64,000 nucleotides of DNA from an uncultured Cytophagaceae bacterium (GCA_903898715.1 CAIUGL010000077.1:1-64000), one strand, 5' to 3'. Positions 36,131 through 45,476 are shown, counted from the first letter of the stretch. Program-made: numbers and translations. The notes: generated by a model from the letters alone, not told the origin.

Positions 36131-36208
36131 GGCCTATTGCGCGTTTATTCTTGAGAAATAAATAATAAATTGGAAGTAATTTCGCTTCAAACCACTTGCC
36201 AGTCCTTT

Positions 36209-37612
36209 ATGCTTGATCCAGAATACGACGATAACAGAGAAGACATTCAATCTTCGCTAAAAAGGTTTGAAAAAATGCTCGCGCAAGAAGAGAATTCATT
36301 CTTTGATCTGGACACTTTAGAGCAAATTGCGGACCATTATTTCATACAATCGCGTTTCGAAGAAGGACTCAAGGCATGTGATCTTGGACTTTTGCATTTC
36401 CCATATACTTTAGAACTCATAGTCCTCAAAGCTCAAATCTTAGGGGAACTCGAACGCACCGAGGAAGCCATGGAGTTAATCGAAAATTCCATTCTATTAT
36501 TCCCGAATGACACCGATCTTAAATTGGTTAAAGGTTCCTTGTTAAGCCAACTGAAACAACATGAAGCAGCGATTGAACAATTTCTAAACGTCATTGAAGC
36601 GACAGAGGAAAAAGACGAAGTGTATTTTCGCATTGGCTTATGTTACCTGAATTGGCCTAAACCGCGTGAAGCGGTAGACATGTTTAAAAAGGCATTGGAA
36701 TTCAACCCAGAGAACGAAAGTGCACTGGTGGAGCTTGCAAACGCACTAGATGAAATTGGCAAAATCGAAGAAAGTATCCCCTTTTATAAGCAATTCATCG
36801 ACATTGATCCATTCTCATTTACGGCTTGGTACAATTTAGGAATTGCCTATTCCAAGCTTAAACAATACGAAAAAGCCATTGATGCCTATGAATATTCATT
36901 GGCCATCGAACCTACCTTCGGGTCTTCCCTATTCAACTTGGGAAATACCTTCATGAATCTGCAAGAATATGCCAAAGCCGAAGAGGCCTACCGCCTATGC
37001 TTACAACACGATGACCCAAATCCAGAGTTATATTGCTGCCTTGGGGCCAGTTTAGAACGTCAGCGTCAATTTGATGAAGCACTAACCTTTTACAAAGAAT
37101 CTGTCAAAATTGACCCACTTTGGGATGAAGGATATTATGGATTAGCTGTATGCTTGACGGAATTAGATAAGTGGTTTGAGTCGCTACATTTCTTGAAGAA
37201 AGCAATTAAGCTCAATGAGGTAAATCCACTTTATTGGACAGGTTTAGCGGATGTAGAAGCCTACCTAGGCAACACAATCTCCGCAGATGAAGCCTACCAA
37301 AAATCACTTGAATTAGATTCCTTTTTTGCACCCACGTGGGTAAAATGGGCGCAGTTGCATTATGATTTGGAGGATTTTGAGAAATCTGCCGATATCATGT
37401 TGTCGGCCATCGATGAACTACCGGAAGAGGCTGAATTATACTACCGATCGGCCATTTTTCTAATTAAAGCCGGTCAATTCAAGGAAGCTTTCCATTTTTT
37501 AGAAACAGGTTTAGTCTTAGATTATGATAAGCACGTGCTTATTTTTGATTATTTCCCTAATCTGGAAACACAAAAAGCTATTTTTAAGTTAATCCAACAG
37601 TACAAAAAATAA
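36209..37612 (+). CDS. Tetratricopeptide repeat protein (cytoplasmic)
   Basis: 467 residues from ATG 36209; a TTG 13 codons upstream is an alternative start. There are about eleven TPR units from residue 40 on, for example EAVDMFKKALEFNPENESAL, KAIDAYEYSLAIEPTFGS and EALTFYKESVKIDPLWDE. No signal peptide or membrane segment, so it is probably cytoplasmic. The acidic N-terminus (MLDPEYDDNREDIQSSLKRF) is not a known domain. A scaffold role is all that can be inferred; the partner is unknown. Confidence 0.85.
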   Translation: MLDPEYDDNREDIQSSLKRFEKMLAQEENSFFDLDTLEQIADHYFIQSRFEEGLKACDLGLLHFPYTLELIVLKAQILGELERTEEAMELIENSILLFPNDTDLKLVKGSLLSQLKQHEAAIEQFLNVIEATEEKDEVYFRIGLCYLNWPKPREAVDMFKKALEFNPENESALVELANALDEIGKIEESIPFYKQFIDIDPFSFTAWYNLGIAYSKLKQYEKAIDAYEYSLAIEPTFGSSLFNLGNTFMNLQEYAKAEEAYRLCLQHDDPNPELYCCLGASLERQRQFDEALTFYKESVKIDPLWDEGYYGLAVCLTELDKWFESLHFLKKAIKLNEVNPLYWTGLADVEAYLGNTISADEAYQKSLELDSFFAPTWVKWAQLHYDLEDFEKSADIMLSAIDELPEEAELYYRSAIFLIKAGQFKEAFHFLETGLVLDYDKHVLIFDYFPNLETQKAIFKLIQQYKK

Positions 37613-37705
37613 AACCCTTCCGAACAGGAAATTAACCACTCATCCAAATCACTTTCGAGATACGAAATGCTTTGGTAAATTCGCTTCTTATTCAAATTTA
37701 ACAAA

Positions 37706-40513
37706 ATGAAAAAATTGTTTTACACGGGTCTTGCGATCCTCCTACTTCAAGGTGCTGCATTTGCGCAACAAAAAGCGAAATCGCTACCTATCCCTGAAAA
37801 AGTGACTTCTGCTGAAGGAATCACAGAATACAAATTGGCCAATGGCCTCAAAGTTTTATTATTTCCAGACCCTTCCAAGCAAACCATTACGGTTAACATC
37901 ACCTACTTAGTGGGTTCTCGCCACGAAGGATATGGTGAAACAGGAATGTCCCACTTATTGGAACACATGGTGTTCAAGGGCACAAAAGAAAAACACAAAG
38001 AAGTTGCCAAAGAAATCTCCGATCATGGAGCTCAATTTAATGGCACAACCTGGTTAGATCGAACCAATTACTTCGAAACATTTGCATCCACAGACGAAAA
38101 TCTAGATTGGGCATTGGATATGGAGGCTGATCGTATGATCAATTCCCGTATTTCAAAAAGTGAATTAGAGACAGAAATGACTGTAGTTCGTAACGAATTT
38201 GAAAGTGGCGAAAATGATCCAGGAAGTGTCTTGATGGAGCGTATTGTTTCAACAGCTTTCTTATGGCATAACTACGGTAACTCGACGATTGGAGCTCGCT
38301 CTGATATTGAAAAAGTGCCTATCGAGAATTTACAGGCATATTACCGCAAGTATTACCAACCAGACAATGCGGTATTATTAGTGGCTGGTAAATTTGACCC
38401 GGTAAAAACATTGAAATTAATCAATGAGAAATTTGGAGTAATTCCACGTCCAGAGCGTGTTTTAACGCCAACTTTCACAGCTGAACCTACACAAGACGGA
38501 GAGCGTGAAGTTACATTGCGTCGCGTGGGTGATGTCCAACAAGTAGGTATGGCATATCACATTCCATCTGGTTTACATCCTGACTTTATAGCTTGTGATG
38601 TGTTAGTTGACCTATTAACAGATGCTCCATCAGGACGTTTGTACAAAGCTTTAATTGACACGAAGAAAGCATCAAGCCAATCTGGCTTTACTTTTCAGTT
38701 AAAAGAGCCTGGTTTGGTATATTTCGGTGCTGAGGTTTTAAAAAGCAAGTCGGTTGATTCAGTCAAAAATATCATGATTGAGACGATTGAGCAGTTCGCG
38801 AAAAAAGCACCAACTCAAGAAGAGGTTGATCGGATCAAAACAAAAGGCATTAAGAACATTGAATTGTTGTTGAATAATGCACAACGTGTGGGTGTAGGTC
38901 TATCTGAGTATATTGCTCAGGGAGATTGGAGATTATTATTCCATACACGTAATCAATTAGAAAAAGTTACTGCCGCTGATATCCAACGTGTTGCAGCGAA
39001 GTATTTCAAATCAGCGAATCGTACGTCGGGAATTTTCTATCCTACGGAGAAACCAGATCGCGCAGAAATTCCTGAAGCAAAAGATGTTGCAGAGGTCCTA
39101 AAGGACTTCAAAGGCAAAGCTGCAGTTGCGGAAGGAGAAGCATTTGATCCATCACCAAGCAACATTGATTCTCGTACAAAATCAGAGAAAATCGCAGGTA
39201 TTTCATTGGCATTATTACCAAAGAAAACACGTGGAAACTCTGTATATGCACGTATGACCCTACGTTTTGGAGATGAAAAATCGTTATTGGGAACTTCAAC
39301 TGCCGCTGATTTAGCATCGGACATGTTGACAAAAGGAACAGCGAAACACACACGTCAACAGTTCCAAGATGAATTGGATAAACTAAAGGCACGTGTTTCA
39401 ATTTCAGGCTCACCTTTCCAAGCGAACGTTTCTATCGAGACTACACGTGATAATTTGATTCCAGCCATGCAATTAGTAGCGGAGGCTTTAAAGCAACCTG
39501 TGTTCCCTGCTGATGAGTTTGAGAAGTTGAAGCAAGAAAATTTAACGCAAATCGAAGCTCAGAAAAGTGATCCTCAAGCAAAAGCATCCGAAGTGTTGGG
39601 ACAATGGAGATCAGGACATTATGCGAAAAATGATGTGCGTTACCAGCCAACTATGGCAGAACAAACAGAGCGTTATTCAAACGCGAAGTTAGAAGAAGCT
39701 ATTGCTTTCTACAAAGGATTCTATGGTGCTTCAAACGCAACGTTCTCTGTTGTAGGCGATTTTGATGAAGCGGCTGTCAAGGCCTTAATTAAAACTGAAT
39801 TTGCTGATTGGAAATCACCTAAGCCTTACAAACGCATTGAAGATAAATTCAAAGATGGTATGGGTCAGGTAAAATCAATTGAAACACCAGATAAAGCAAA
39901 TGCGTTTTTCTTAGCTTACCAACCGCTCAAGATGAATGATTCTGATCCGAATTATGCTGCTATGGAATTAAGTAATTACATGTTAGGTGGTGGTAGTGGA
40001 TTGAGTTCACGCTTAATGAATCGTATTCGTCAAAAAGATGGTTTATCCTATGGTGTAGGTTCGCAATTTGTTGCAAGTCCACTTGATCAATCAGGTGCGT
40101 TTATCGGTTATGCGATTTATGCTCCAGAAAATGTAGCGAAGTTAGAAGCTGCATTTAAAGAGGAAATCGAAAAAGCGCTAAAAGAAGGTTTTACTCAGAA
40201 GGAAATCGATGAAGCGAAGAAATCATGGTTGCAATCAAAGCAAGTTACGCGCTCGCAAGACAATGCTTTAGTAGGAACTTTGAACTCGAATATTTACCTA
40301 AATAGAAACATGAAGTGGTCTGAAGACTTGGAAAACAAAGTCAAGAACTTAACTTCAGAACAAATCACAGAGGCCATCCGTAAGACGATTGACTTGACAA
40401 AAATGTCATTCATCAAAGCCGGTGACTATGAAGGAGCTGCTAAGAAAATGGCAGAAAAAGCAAAGAACACACCTTCTGAATCAGGAGCTGTGGGTGGAGC
40501 ACCAAAGCAATAA
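37706..40513 (+). CDS. Secreted M16 family zinc metallopeptidase (two-lobed, pitrilysin-like)
   Basis: 935 residues with a signal peptide (about 1-20, ending AAFA). Lobe 1 has the inverted zinc motif HLLEH (His83, Glu86, His87) and the distal Glu in ETEMTVVRNEFESGEND. Lobe 2 (from about 500) repeats the fold without the zinc ligands and has GGGSGLSSRLMNRIRQKDGLSYGVG. This is the periplasmic double-length form common in Bacteroidota, distinct from the short M16 gene at 15.7 kb. It degrades peptides in the periplasm. Two tandem terminators follow. Confidence 0.95.
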   Translation: MKKLFYTGLAILLLQGAAFAQQKAKSLPIPEKVTSAEGITEYKLANGLKVLLFPDPSKQTITVNITYLVGSRHEGYGETGMSHLLEHMVFKGTKEKHKEVAKEISDHGAQFNGTTWLDRTNYFETFASTDENLDWALDMEADRMINSRISKSELETEMTVVRNEFESGENDPGSVLMERIVSTAFLWHNYGNSTIGARSDIEKVPIENLQAYYRKYYQPDNAVLLVAGKFDPVKTLKLINEKFGVIPRPERVLTPTFTAEPTQDGEREVTLRRVGDVQQVGMAYHIPSGLHPDFIACDVLVDLLTDAPSGRLYKALIDTKKASSQSGFTFQLKEPGLVYFGAEVLKSKSVDSVKNIMIETIEQFAKKAPTQEEVDRIKTKGIKNIELLLNNAQRVGVGLSEYIAQGDWRLLFHTRNQLEKVTAADIQRVAAKYFKSANRTSGIFYPTEKPDRAEIPEAKDVAEVLKDFKGKAAVAEGEAFDPSPSNIDSRTKSEKIAGISLALLPKKTRGNSVYARMTLRFGDEKSLLGTSTAADLASDMLTKGTAKHTRQQFQDELDKLKARVSISGSPFQANVSIETTRDNLIPAMQLVAEALKQPVFPADEFEKLKQENLTQIEAQKSDPQAKASEVLGQWRSGHYAKNDVRYQPTMAEQTERYSNAKLEEAIAFYKGFYGASNATFSVVGDFDEAAVKALIKTEFADWKSPKPYKRIEDKFKDGMGQVKSIETPDKANAFFLAYQPLKMNDSDPNYAAMELSNYMLGGGSGLSSRLMNRIRQKDGLSYGVGSQFVASPLDQSGAFIGYAIYAPENVAKLEAAFKEEIEKALKEGFTQKEIDEAKKSWLQSKQVTRSQDNALVGTLNSNIYLNRNMKWSEDLENKVKNLTSEQITEAIRKTIDLTKMSFIKAGDYEGAAKKMAEKAKNTPSESGAVGGAPKQ

Positions 40514-40519
40514 AACAAG

Positions 40520-40545
40520 AAGAGCCGTTCAATGAACGGCTCTTT
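40520..40545 (+). terminator. First terminator after the M16 gene
   Basis: AAGAGCCGTTC / GAACGGCTCTT with a 3-nt loop, 7 bp after the stop; only a short T-run. Confidence 0.8.
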
Positions 40546-40551
40546 ACAAAC

Positions 40552-40580
40552 AAAAAAGGAGCCCTAAAGCTCCTTTTTTT
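40552..40580. terminator. Bidirectional terminator between the M16 gene and the SUF operon
   Basis: AAAAAAGGAGC / GCTCCTTTTTT with a 6-nt loop. It has a T-run on both strands and ends 3 bp before the bacilliredoxin stop codon, so it can end both convergent transcripts. Confidence 0.85.
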
Positions 40581-40582
40581 TA

Positions 40583-40996
40583 TTAACAATACTCTTCAAA
40601 AACGCCCTCTAAATGTTGCGCGATTAAAGCAGCCGAACGACCTTCAATGTGATGACGCTCAACAAAGTGAACTAACTCACCATCCTTGAATAAGGCAATT
40701 GATGGAGATGATGGAGGATATGGCAAAGTATACTCACGTGCTTTTTGAGTGGATTCTTGATCTACACCCGCAAAAACAGTTGCTAGATTCGTTGGCTTTT
40801 TTGCCGAAGCTGAAACCGCCGCTTTAACTCCTGGACGAGCAGTAGAAGCTGAACAACCACAAACTGAATTGATAAATAATAACGTTGTACCTGGCTTAGC
40901 CATCGTATCAACAACGTCAGATGCTGATTTCAACTCTTGAAATCCACCTTCAACGATATCCATCCGCATAGGATGTACTAAATGTTCTGGATACAT
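40583..40996 (-). CDS. BrxA/BrxB family bacilliredoxin
   Basis: 137 residues. The thioredoxin-like YphP/BrxA family (DUF1094) is marked by FINSVCGCSASTARPG with the unusual CGC active site (Cys46, Cys48), MRMDIVEGGFQEL at the N-terminus and YPPSSPSIALFKDGELVHFVERHHIEG. Bacilliredoxins remove bacillithiol from oxidised protein thiols. It starts 31 nt after the SufT-like gene and appears to be the last gene of the SUF operon, which would tie thiol repair to Fe-S assembly. Confidence 0.92.
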   Translation of the reverse strand: MYPEHLVHPMRMDIVEGGFQELKSASDVVDTMAKPGTTLLFINSVCGCSASTARPGVKAAVSASAKKPTNLATVFAGVDQESTQKAREYTLPYPPSSPSIALFKDGELVHFVERHHIEGRSAALIAQHLEGVFEEYC

Positions 40997-41027
40997 ATAT
41001 TTCTAATTTTTAGTTTTTAAAACACAC

Positions 41028-41345
41028 TTACATAAATCCAAGTTCCAACTTGGCAACTTCTGACATCATATCTTGGGAATATGGCGGATCGAATGTTAGT
41101 TCCACAGAAACCTCTGCAATACCTTCCACTTCGCGAACCGCTTTCTCGATATCCACCGGAATACTCTCCGCTGATGGACAAGATGGTGATGTTAAGGTCA
41201 TCAGGATATAGACATTATTCACAGGAAAAATCTTGATTTCATAGATTAATCCGAGTTCATATACATCAACTGGTATTTCGGGGTCATAGACGGTTTTGAT
41301 CGCCTTGACAACTTCCTCTTTTAATTCTGCTTCCGTCATACTCAT
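41028..41345 (-). CDS. sufT: SUF-associated DUF59/MIP18 family protein (SufT-like)
   Basis: 105 residues of the MIP18 fold: VVKAIKTVYDPEIPVDVYELGLIYEIKI, the conserved LTSPSCPSAESIP with Cys, and a C-terminal VELTFDPPYSQDMMSEVAKLELG. Members help mature Fe-S proteins, especially under high demand. It sits 6 nt after sufE in the SUF operon. It is the short Bacteroidota form lacking the N-terminal extension of Firmicutes SufT. Confidence 0.9.
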   Translation of the reverse strand: MSMTEAELKEEVVKAIKTVYDPEIPVDVYELGLIYEIKIFPVNNVYILMTLTSPSCPSAESIPVDIEKAVREVEGIAEVSVELTFDPPYSQDMMSEVAKLELGFM

Positions 41346-41351
41346 ATCTGC

Positions 41352-41774
41352 TTATGCAATCGCACTAAATGCTACTGCGTAATTCTTCATTTGTTTAACC
41401 ATCGCCACCAATCCATTTGATCTGGTTTGTGCCAAATGCTGACTCATACCAATCTGATCAATGAAATATAAATCAGCTTTAATAATTTCTTCTGGCGTAT
41501 GATTCGATAAAACACGTATCAACATGCTAATCATTCCTTTCACGATAATCGCCTCAGAATCTGCCTGAAAAACAACGAGATCGCCTTGCTTCTCCGCATG
41601 TAACCAAACCTTGCTTTGGCATCCTTTAATGACATTATCTTCTGTCTTAAATGATTCCGACATAGGTAAAAGCTTTTTACCTAAATCAATCAAATACTCG
41701 TATTTATCAGCCCAGTCATCAAAAAGACCAAACTCTTCAATTAATTCATCTTGGGTTTGATTGATCATGCTCAT
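41352..41774 (-). CDS. sufE: Cysteine desulfuration protein SufE
   Basis: 140 residues. The catalytic Cys52 lies in VIKGCQSKVWLHAEK, the conserved persulfide-accepting loop; LIEEFGLFDDWADKYEYLIDLGKKL is the N-terminal helix pair. It takes sulfur from SufS for cluster assembly. The start is 1 nt after the sufS stop; a second ATG two codons in is equally possible. Confidence 0.95.
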   Translation of the reverse strand: MSMINQTQDELIEEFGLFDDWADKYEYLIDLGKKLLPMSESFKTEDNVIKGCQSKVWLHAEKQGDLVVFQADSEAIIVKGMISMLIRVLSNHTPEEIIKADLYFIDQIGMSQHLAQTRSNGLVAMVKQMKNYAVAFSAIA

Positions 41775-41775
41775 A

Positions 41776-43002
41776 TTACGATAACATCATTAAACAGCGC
41801 TTCAGCGCCTTCACAAATAGATCAATTTCTTCTTTGGTATTGTAAAACGCAAAAGAAGCACGGCAAGTTCCTACTAAATCATAACGCGCCATTAATGGCT
41901 GTGCACAATGATGTCCAGTTCGAATAGCCACACCAAATTTATCTAACAAAACACCGATATCCTGTGGATGCACACCATCAATCACAAAACTTACGACTGC
42001 GATTTTCTCCGGTGCTTGACCAACGATACGTAAACCGTCAATTTGACTTAATTGTTCAGTGGCATAGTCCAACAATGCTTTTTCTTGCTCCCAGACCGCA
42101 TTTTTAGGCAAGGATGCTAGGTAATCTAAAGCAAATCCGAAGGCATAAACATCTGCAATATTTGGCGTTCCAGCCTCAAACTTGTACGGTAATTCATTAT
42201 AGGTCGTTCCTGAAAAGCTCACCTCTTTGATCATTTCTCCTCCTCCTTGGTACGGTGGCATGGTTTCCAAAAGCTCACGCTTACCAAATAAAACTCCAAC
42301 GCCCGTTGGCCCAAAAAGTTTATGTGCCGAAAACACAAAGAAATCTAAATCCAATGCCTGTACATCAATATCAAAATGCGCAACAGATTGCGCGCCATCA
42401 ATCAAAACCTTCGCTCCTACTCGGTGTGCCCAATCGATCATTTGCTTGATCGGATTGATTGTCCCGATGGCATTGGATACGTGATTTACAGCAACCAACT
42501 TCACACGATCAGTTAAAAGAGATTGATAGGCCACCATATCGAGTACGCCTAATTCATCTACTGGAATCACTTGAACCTCCGCTCCCGTTTCTTGCGCAAT
42601 CATTTGCCAAGGAACGATATTGGAATGATGTTCTAAATTTGAAACTAAGATGACATCTCCGGCGGTAAAATTAGCACGGCCATACGTCTGAGCGACTAAA
42701 TTAATTCCGGCAGTGGTACCTGAAGTAAATATGATTTGATCTGTAGATGGCGCATGTAAAAAGTCTTTCAACTTCGTACGCGTTAATTCATAGCCCGTCG
42801 TAGCCCGTTCAGCTAACGTATGTAATCCTCGGTGAATATTGGCATTATCCTGGGTGTAATAACGATTTAACGCATCTATCACTACTTGTGGCTTTTGCGT
42901 CGTAGCTGCATTGTCAAAATAGACCAAAGGAGATCCATTGACCTGTTGGTCTAAAATGGGGAAATCCTTCCGAATAAGATTAAGATCTAGTTTTTCTGCC
43001 AT
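41776..43002 (-). CDS. sufS: Cysteine desulfurase SufS
   Basis: 408 residues, PLP fold type I, group II desulfurase. VYFDNAATTQKP, NIHRGLHTLAERAT, the PLP lysine in VFSAHKLFGPTGVGVL, and RTGHHCAQPLMARYD with the active Cys on a short loop. It releases sulfur from cysteine as persulfide for SufE. It lies 2 nt after sufD. Confidence 0.97.
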   Translation of the reverse strand: MAEKLDLNLIRKDFPILDQQVNGSPLVYFDNAATTQKPQVVIDALNRYYTQDNANIHRGLHTLAERATTGYELTRTKLKDFLHAPSTDQIIFTSGTTAGINLVAQTYGRANFTAGDVILVSNLEHHSNIVPWQMIAQETGAEVQVIPVDELGVLDMVAYQSLLTDRVKLVAVNHVSNAIGTINPIKQMIDWAHRVGAKVLIDGAQSVAHFDIDVQALDLDFFVFSAHKLFGPTGVGVLFGKRELLETMPPYQGGGEMIKEVSFSGTTYNELPYKFEAGTPNIADVYAFGFALDYLASLPKNAVWEQEKALLDYATEQLSQIDGLRIVGQAPEKIAVVSFVIDGVHPQDIGVLLDKFGVAIRTGHHCAQPLMARYDLVGTCRASFAFYNTKEEIDLFVKALKRCLMMLS

Positions 43003-43004
43003 GA

Positions 43005-44249
43005 TTACACGCCTAAGGCTTGTTGTATTTTAGCGACTACGCGATTAGAAATTGATTCTTTTAATGCAGGAATCTCAACCTTATCTATGACTTGCTGAAC
43101 AAAAGCCAGCATTAACAATGTCTTGGCTGCATCTTGTGAAATACCACGTGATTGCATGTAAAATAATGCCTCATCACTCAGTTGGCCAGTTGTCGTTCCA
43201 TGGGAACATTTAACATCGTCTGCCCAAATTTCTAATTGAGGTTTGGTGTTCATGGTTGCCTTATCGGAAGCCAACACGTTCTTACACGATTGGAATGCAT
43301 TAGTTTTTTGTGCGTCAGGACGAACAAATATTTTTCCATTAAACACACCCGTTGAATTTCCGAGTAAAACACCTTTGTACAATTCATTCGATTCGGAATT
43401 CGGCATGCGGTGATCTACAACCGTGTGAGAATCCACCAGTTGATTATTGCCAGGCACATATAAACCATTCAAGTTCGAAACGACCTGTTCTCCATCTACA
43501 TAGAAATGTAAATTATTACGAATCAAACCTCCATTCAGTGAAAAGGTAAACATGTCCACTAAACTTTGGTCCTCTTGATTGATAAACGTATGATCCACAT
43601 GCGTAGTGGATAGACCGAAATCCTGTGTTTTAACAAAAGTCAAATGTGCATTTTGGGATACCCAAATTTCCTGCACATAGTTAGATAAAATTGATTTTGA
43701 ATCTTCCGATGAAGCTAAATCATCTACCCAAGTTAAGGATGCACCTTCTTCCAAGTAAATCAATAATTTGATTTGAATCGCAGAGGCGATACTAACGGAG
43801 GCGAAATACGTATGTAAGATTGGTTTATCGAGCTTCACACCTTTTTTAACCCAAATGACTTGATGAGAACTTGCTAATGCATCATTCAAATCATACAATG
43901 AATTTTGATCCAAAATAGGATTGCGTTCATTGAACGTCCGTATAAATTCAGGATTCTGCGCAGCAAAACTAGCAAAATCAAGATATTCAACTCCAGTAGG
44001 CAATGAACCTAGTAGCGTCATTTTTCCGTTTTGGGTTTGAATCTCAACGGTATTTTCTAGTGCTAATGCGGCTGAATTAACTGACTGCTCTGAAGTATTC
44101 CAGTTCCACTCAATATCATTCAGCGATTTCAATGAGGTATATTTCCATTCTTCCCATTTATTGGTTGGAAAACCTTTAGCTAAAAAACGATCCAATGAAG
44201 ATTGTTTTTCTTTCGGAAGTGAAATAGTTACTAATGTATCTGTGGCCAT
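43005..44249 (-). CDS. sufD: Fe-S cluster assembly protein SufD
   Basis: 414 residues. The N-terminal helical part (FPTNKWEEWKYTSLK) and the beta-helix core end in the SufBD C-terminal block ATMNTKPQLEIWADDVKCSHGTTTGQLSDEALFYMQSRGI. The length and the EEWKYTSL start identify SufD rather than SufB. It forms the scaffold complex with SufB and SufC. sufB itself is not in the window. Confidence 0.95.
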   Translation of the reverse strand: MATDTLVTISLPKEKQSSLDRFLAKGFPTNKWEEWKYTSLKSLNDIEWNWNTSEQSVNSAALALENTVEIQTQNGKMTLLGSLPTGVEYLDFASFAAQNPEFIRTFNERNPILDQNSLYDLNDALASSHQVIWVKKGVKLDKPILHTYFASVSIASAIQIKLLIYLEEGASLTWVDDLASSEDSKSILSNYVQEIWVSQNAHLTFVKTQDFGLSTTHVDHTFINQEDQSLVDMFTFSLNGGLIRNNLHFYVDGEQVVSNLNGLYVPGNNQLVDSHTVVDHRMPNSESNELYKGVLLGNSTGVFNGKIFVRPDAQKTNAFQSCKNVLASDKATMNTKPQLEIWADDVKCSHGTTTGQLSDEALFYMQSRGISQDAAKTLLMLAFVQQVIDKVEIPALKESISNRVVAKIQQALGV

Positions 44250-44252
44250 AAC

Positions 44253-45005
44253 CTAGTCTACTAATGCTGAAATAATCCAATCGTAACCTTTTTCCTCTAG
44301 TTCAAGTGCCAATTCTTTGGTACCTGATTTCACAATACGCCCTTTGTATAACACGTGCACGTAATCAGGAACGATGTAATCTAATAAACGCTGGTAGTGT
44401 GTCACGACAATCGTGGCATTATCTGGACTTTTCAATTTATTCACTCCTTCGGCAACAATACGCAAGGCATCGATGTCCAAACCAGAGTCAGTTTCATCCA
44501 AAATTGCCAATTTAGGTGCTAAAACGGCCATTTGGAAAATCTCATTACGCTTCTTCTCCCCTCCTGAAAAACCTTCATTCAACGAACGAGACAATAATGA
44601 CTGGTCAATATTGACATAAGCCATTTTCTCTTTAAACATTTTCAAAAACTGAACGGCATCCAAAGGTTCTTCACCGCGATATTTACGGATTTCATTGACT
44701 GCCGACTTCATAAAGTTGGTCGTAGAAACACCTGGAATTTCAACAGGATATTGAAAAGCTAAGAATACGCCTTCTGCAGCACGTTCTTCTGGAGCTAAAT
44801 CGAGTAAATCTTTCCCAAAAAATGAGACAGAACCCGAAGTAACTTCATAATCTTCCCGACCTGCTAGTACGGAAGCTAATGTCGACTTTCCAGATCCATT
44901 TGGACCCATGATCGCATGAACCTCTCCTGCTTTAACTTCTAAATTAATTCCTCGTAGAATTTCTTTCTCGCCGATTTGCGCATGTAAATTCGTAATTGAC
45001 AGCAT
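44253..45005 (-). CDS. sufC: Fe-S cluster assembly ATPase SufC
   Basis: 250 residues from ATG 45005; the frame continues 31 codons upstream through the promoter, so that part is not coding. ABC ATPase with Walker A GPNGSGKST, signature FSGGEKKRNEI, Walker B LAILDETDSGLDIDAL and switch His in VVTHYQRLL. It drives the SufBCD scaffold. First gene of the sufC-D-S-E-T-brx operon, with a promoter box at 45035-45042 and a palindrome further upstream. Confidence 0.96.
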   Translation of the reverse strand: MLSITNLHAQIGEKEILRGINLEVKAGEVHAIMGPNGSGKSTLASVLAGREDYEVTSGSVSFFGKDLLDLAPEERAAEGVFLAFQYPVEIPGVSTTNFMKSAVNEIRKYRGEEPLDAVQFLKMFKEKMAYVNIDQSLLSRSLNEGFSGGEKKRNEIFQMAVLAPKLAILDETDSGLDIDALRIVAEGVNKLKSPDNATIVVTHYQRLLDYIVPDYVHVLYKGRIVKSGTKELALELEEKGYDWIISALVD

Positions 45006-45034
45006 ACGTTTGTTTTTGAAATGGTAGTTGACTG

Positions 45035-45042
45035 CAAAATTA
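45035..45042 (-). promoter_or_regulatory. -7 box of the SUF operon
   Basis: TAATTTTG on the minus strand, 29 bp before the sufC ATG and 25 bp from the palindrome at 45068-45094. Confidence 0.65.
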
Positions 45043-45067
45043 AAACCATAAATTTTACGAAACCATA

Positions 45068-45094
45068 CTTTATTTAGATTCACTCTAAATAAAG
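45068..45094. promoter_or_regulatory. Candidate operator between the divergent SUF promoters
   Basis: A perfect inverted repeat with 11-bp arms, CTTTATTTAGA and TCTAAATAAAG, and a 5-bp centre TTCAC. It lies 25 bp from the sufC -7 box and 23 bp from the sufA-like -7 box, so it covers or abuts the -33 region of both promoters. Size and symmetry fit a dimeric iron- or redox-sensing repressor; which one is unknown. Confidence 0.65.
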
Positions 45095-45117
45095 GCAAAA
45101 TAATTCCAAATTTTATC

Positions 45118-45125
45118 TATATTTG
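45118..45125 (+). promoter_or_regulatory. -7 box of the A-type carrier gene
   Basis: TATATTTG, 24 bp before the ATG at 45150. It places the in-frame upstream codons from 45123 outside the likely gene. Confidence 0.7.
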
Positions 45126-45149
45126 TGTCGAAATTTAAACGAGATACAC

Positions 45150-45476
45150 ATGATCACGATATCAGAATTGGCAGCGGACCGCATTAAGGAATTGCGTCAA
45201 AAAGAAGGATTAACAACTGATTTCAACATTCGCGTAGCAGTTGAGGGTGGTGGTTGTTCAGGATTAATGTACAATTTGGATTTCGCATCAGCGCCTCAGG
45301 ACAATGATGCCATTTTTGAGGACAAGGGAGTTAAAATCATGGTGGACAAAAAATCTATCTTGTATTTGGCAGGAACAGAACTTGATTTCTCGGATGGATT
45401 AAATGGAAAAGGTTTTCAATTTAAAAATCCAAATGCTTCGCGCACCTGCGGTTGTGGCGAAAGTTTCTCCATCTAA
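45150..45476 (+). CDS. A-type iron-sulfur carrier (IscA/SufA/HesB family)
   Basis: 108 residues. The three cluster ligands are Cys36 (EGGGCSGLMYN), Cys100 and Cys102 (RTCGCGESFSI). A-type proteins carry Fe-S clusters from the scaffold to target enzymes. It is divergent from sufC and shares with it a 144-bp control region containing a palindrome, so both sides of the SUF system may be co-regulated. The 3' end interlocks with maf by 4 nt. Confidence 0.94.
   Translation: MITISELAADRIKELRQKEGLTTDFNIRVAVEGGGCSGLMYNLDFASAPQDNDAIFEDKGVKIMVDKKSILYLAGTELDFSDGLNGKGFQFKNPNASRTCGCGESFSI

Noticed and set aside
45006-45098. 31-codon N-terminal extension of SufC
   Set aside because: It reads through the promoter box and palindrome region, and SufC homologues begin at the LSITNLHA strand.
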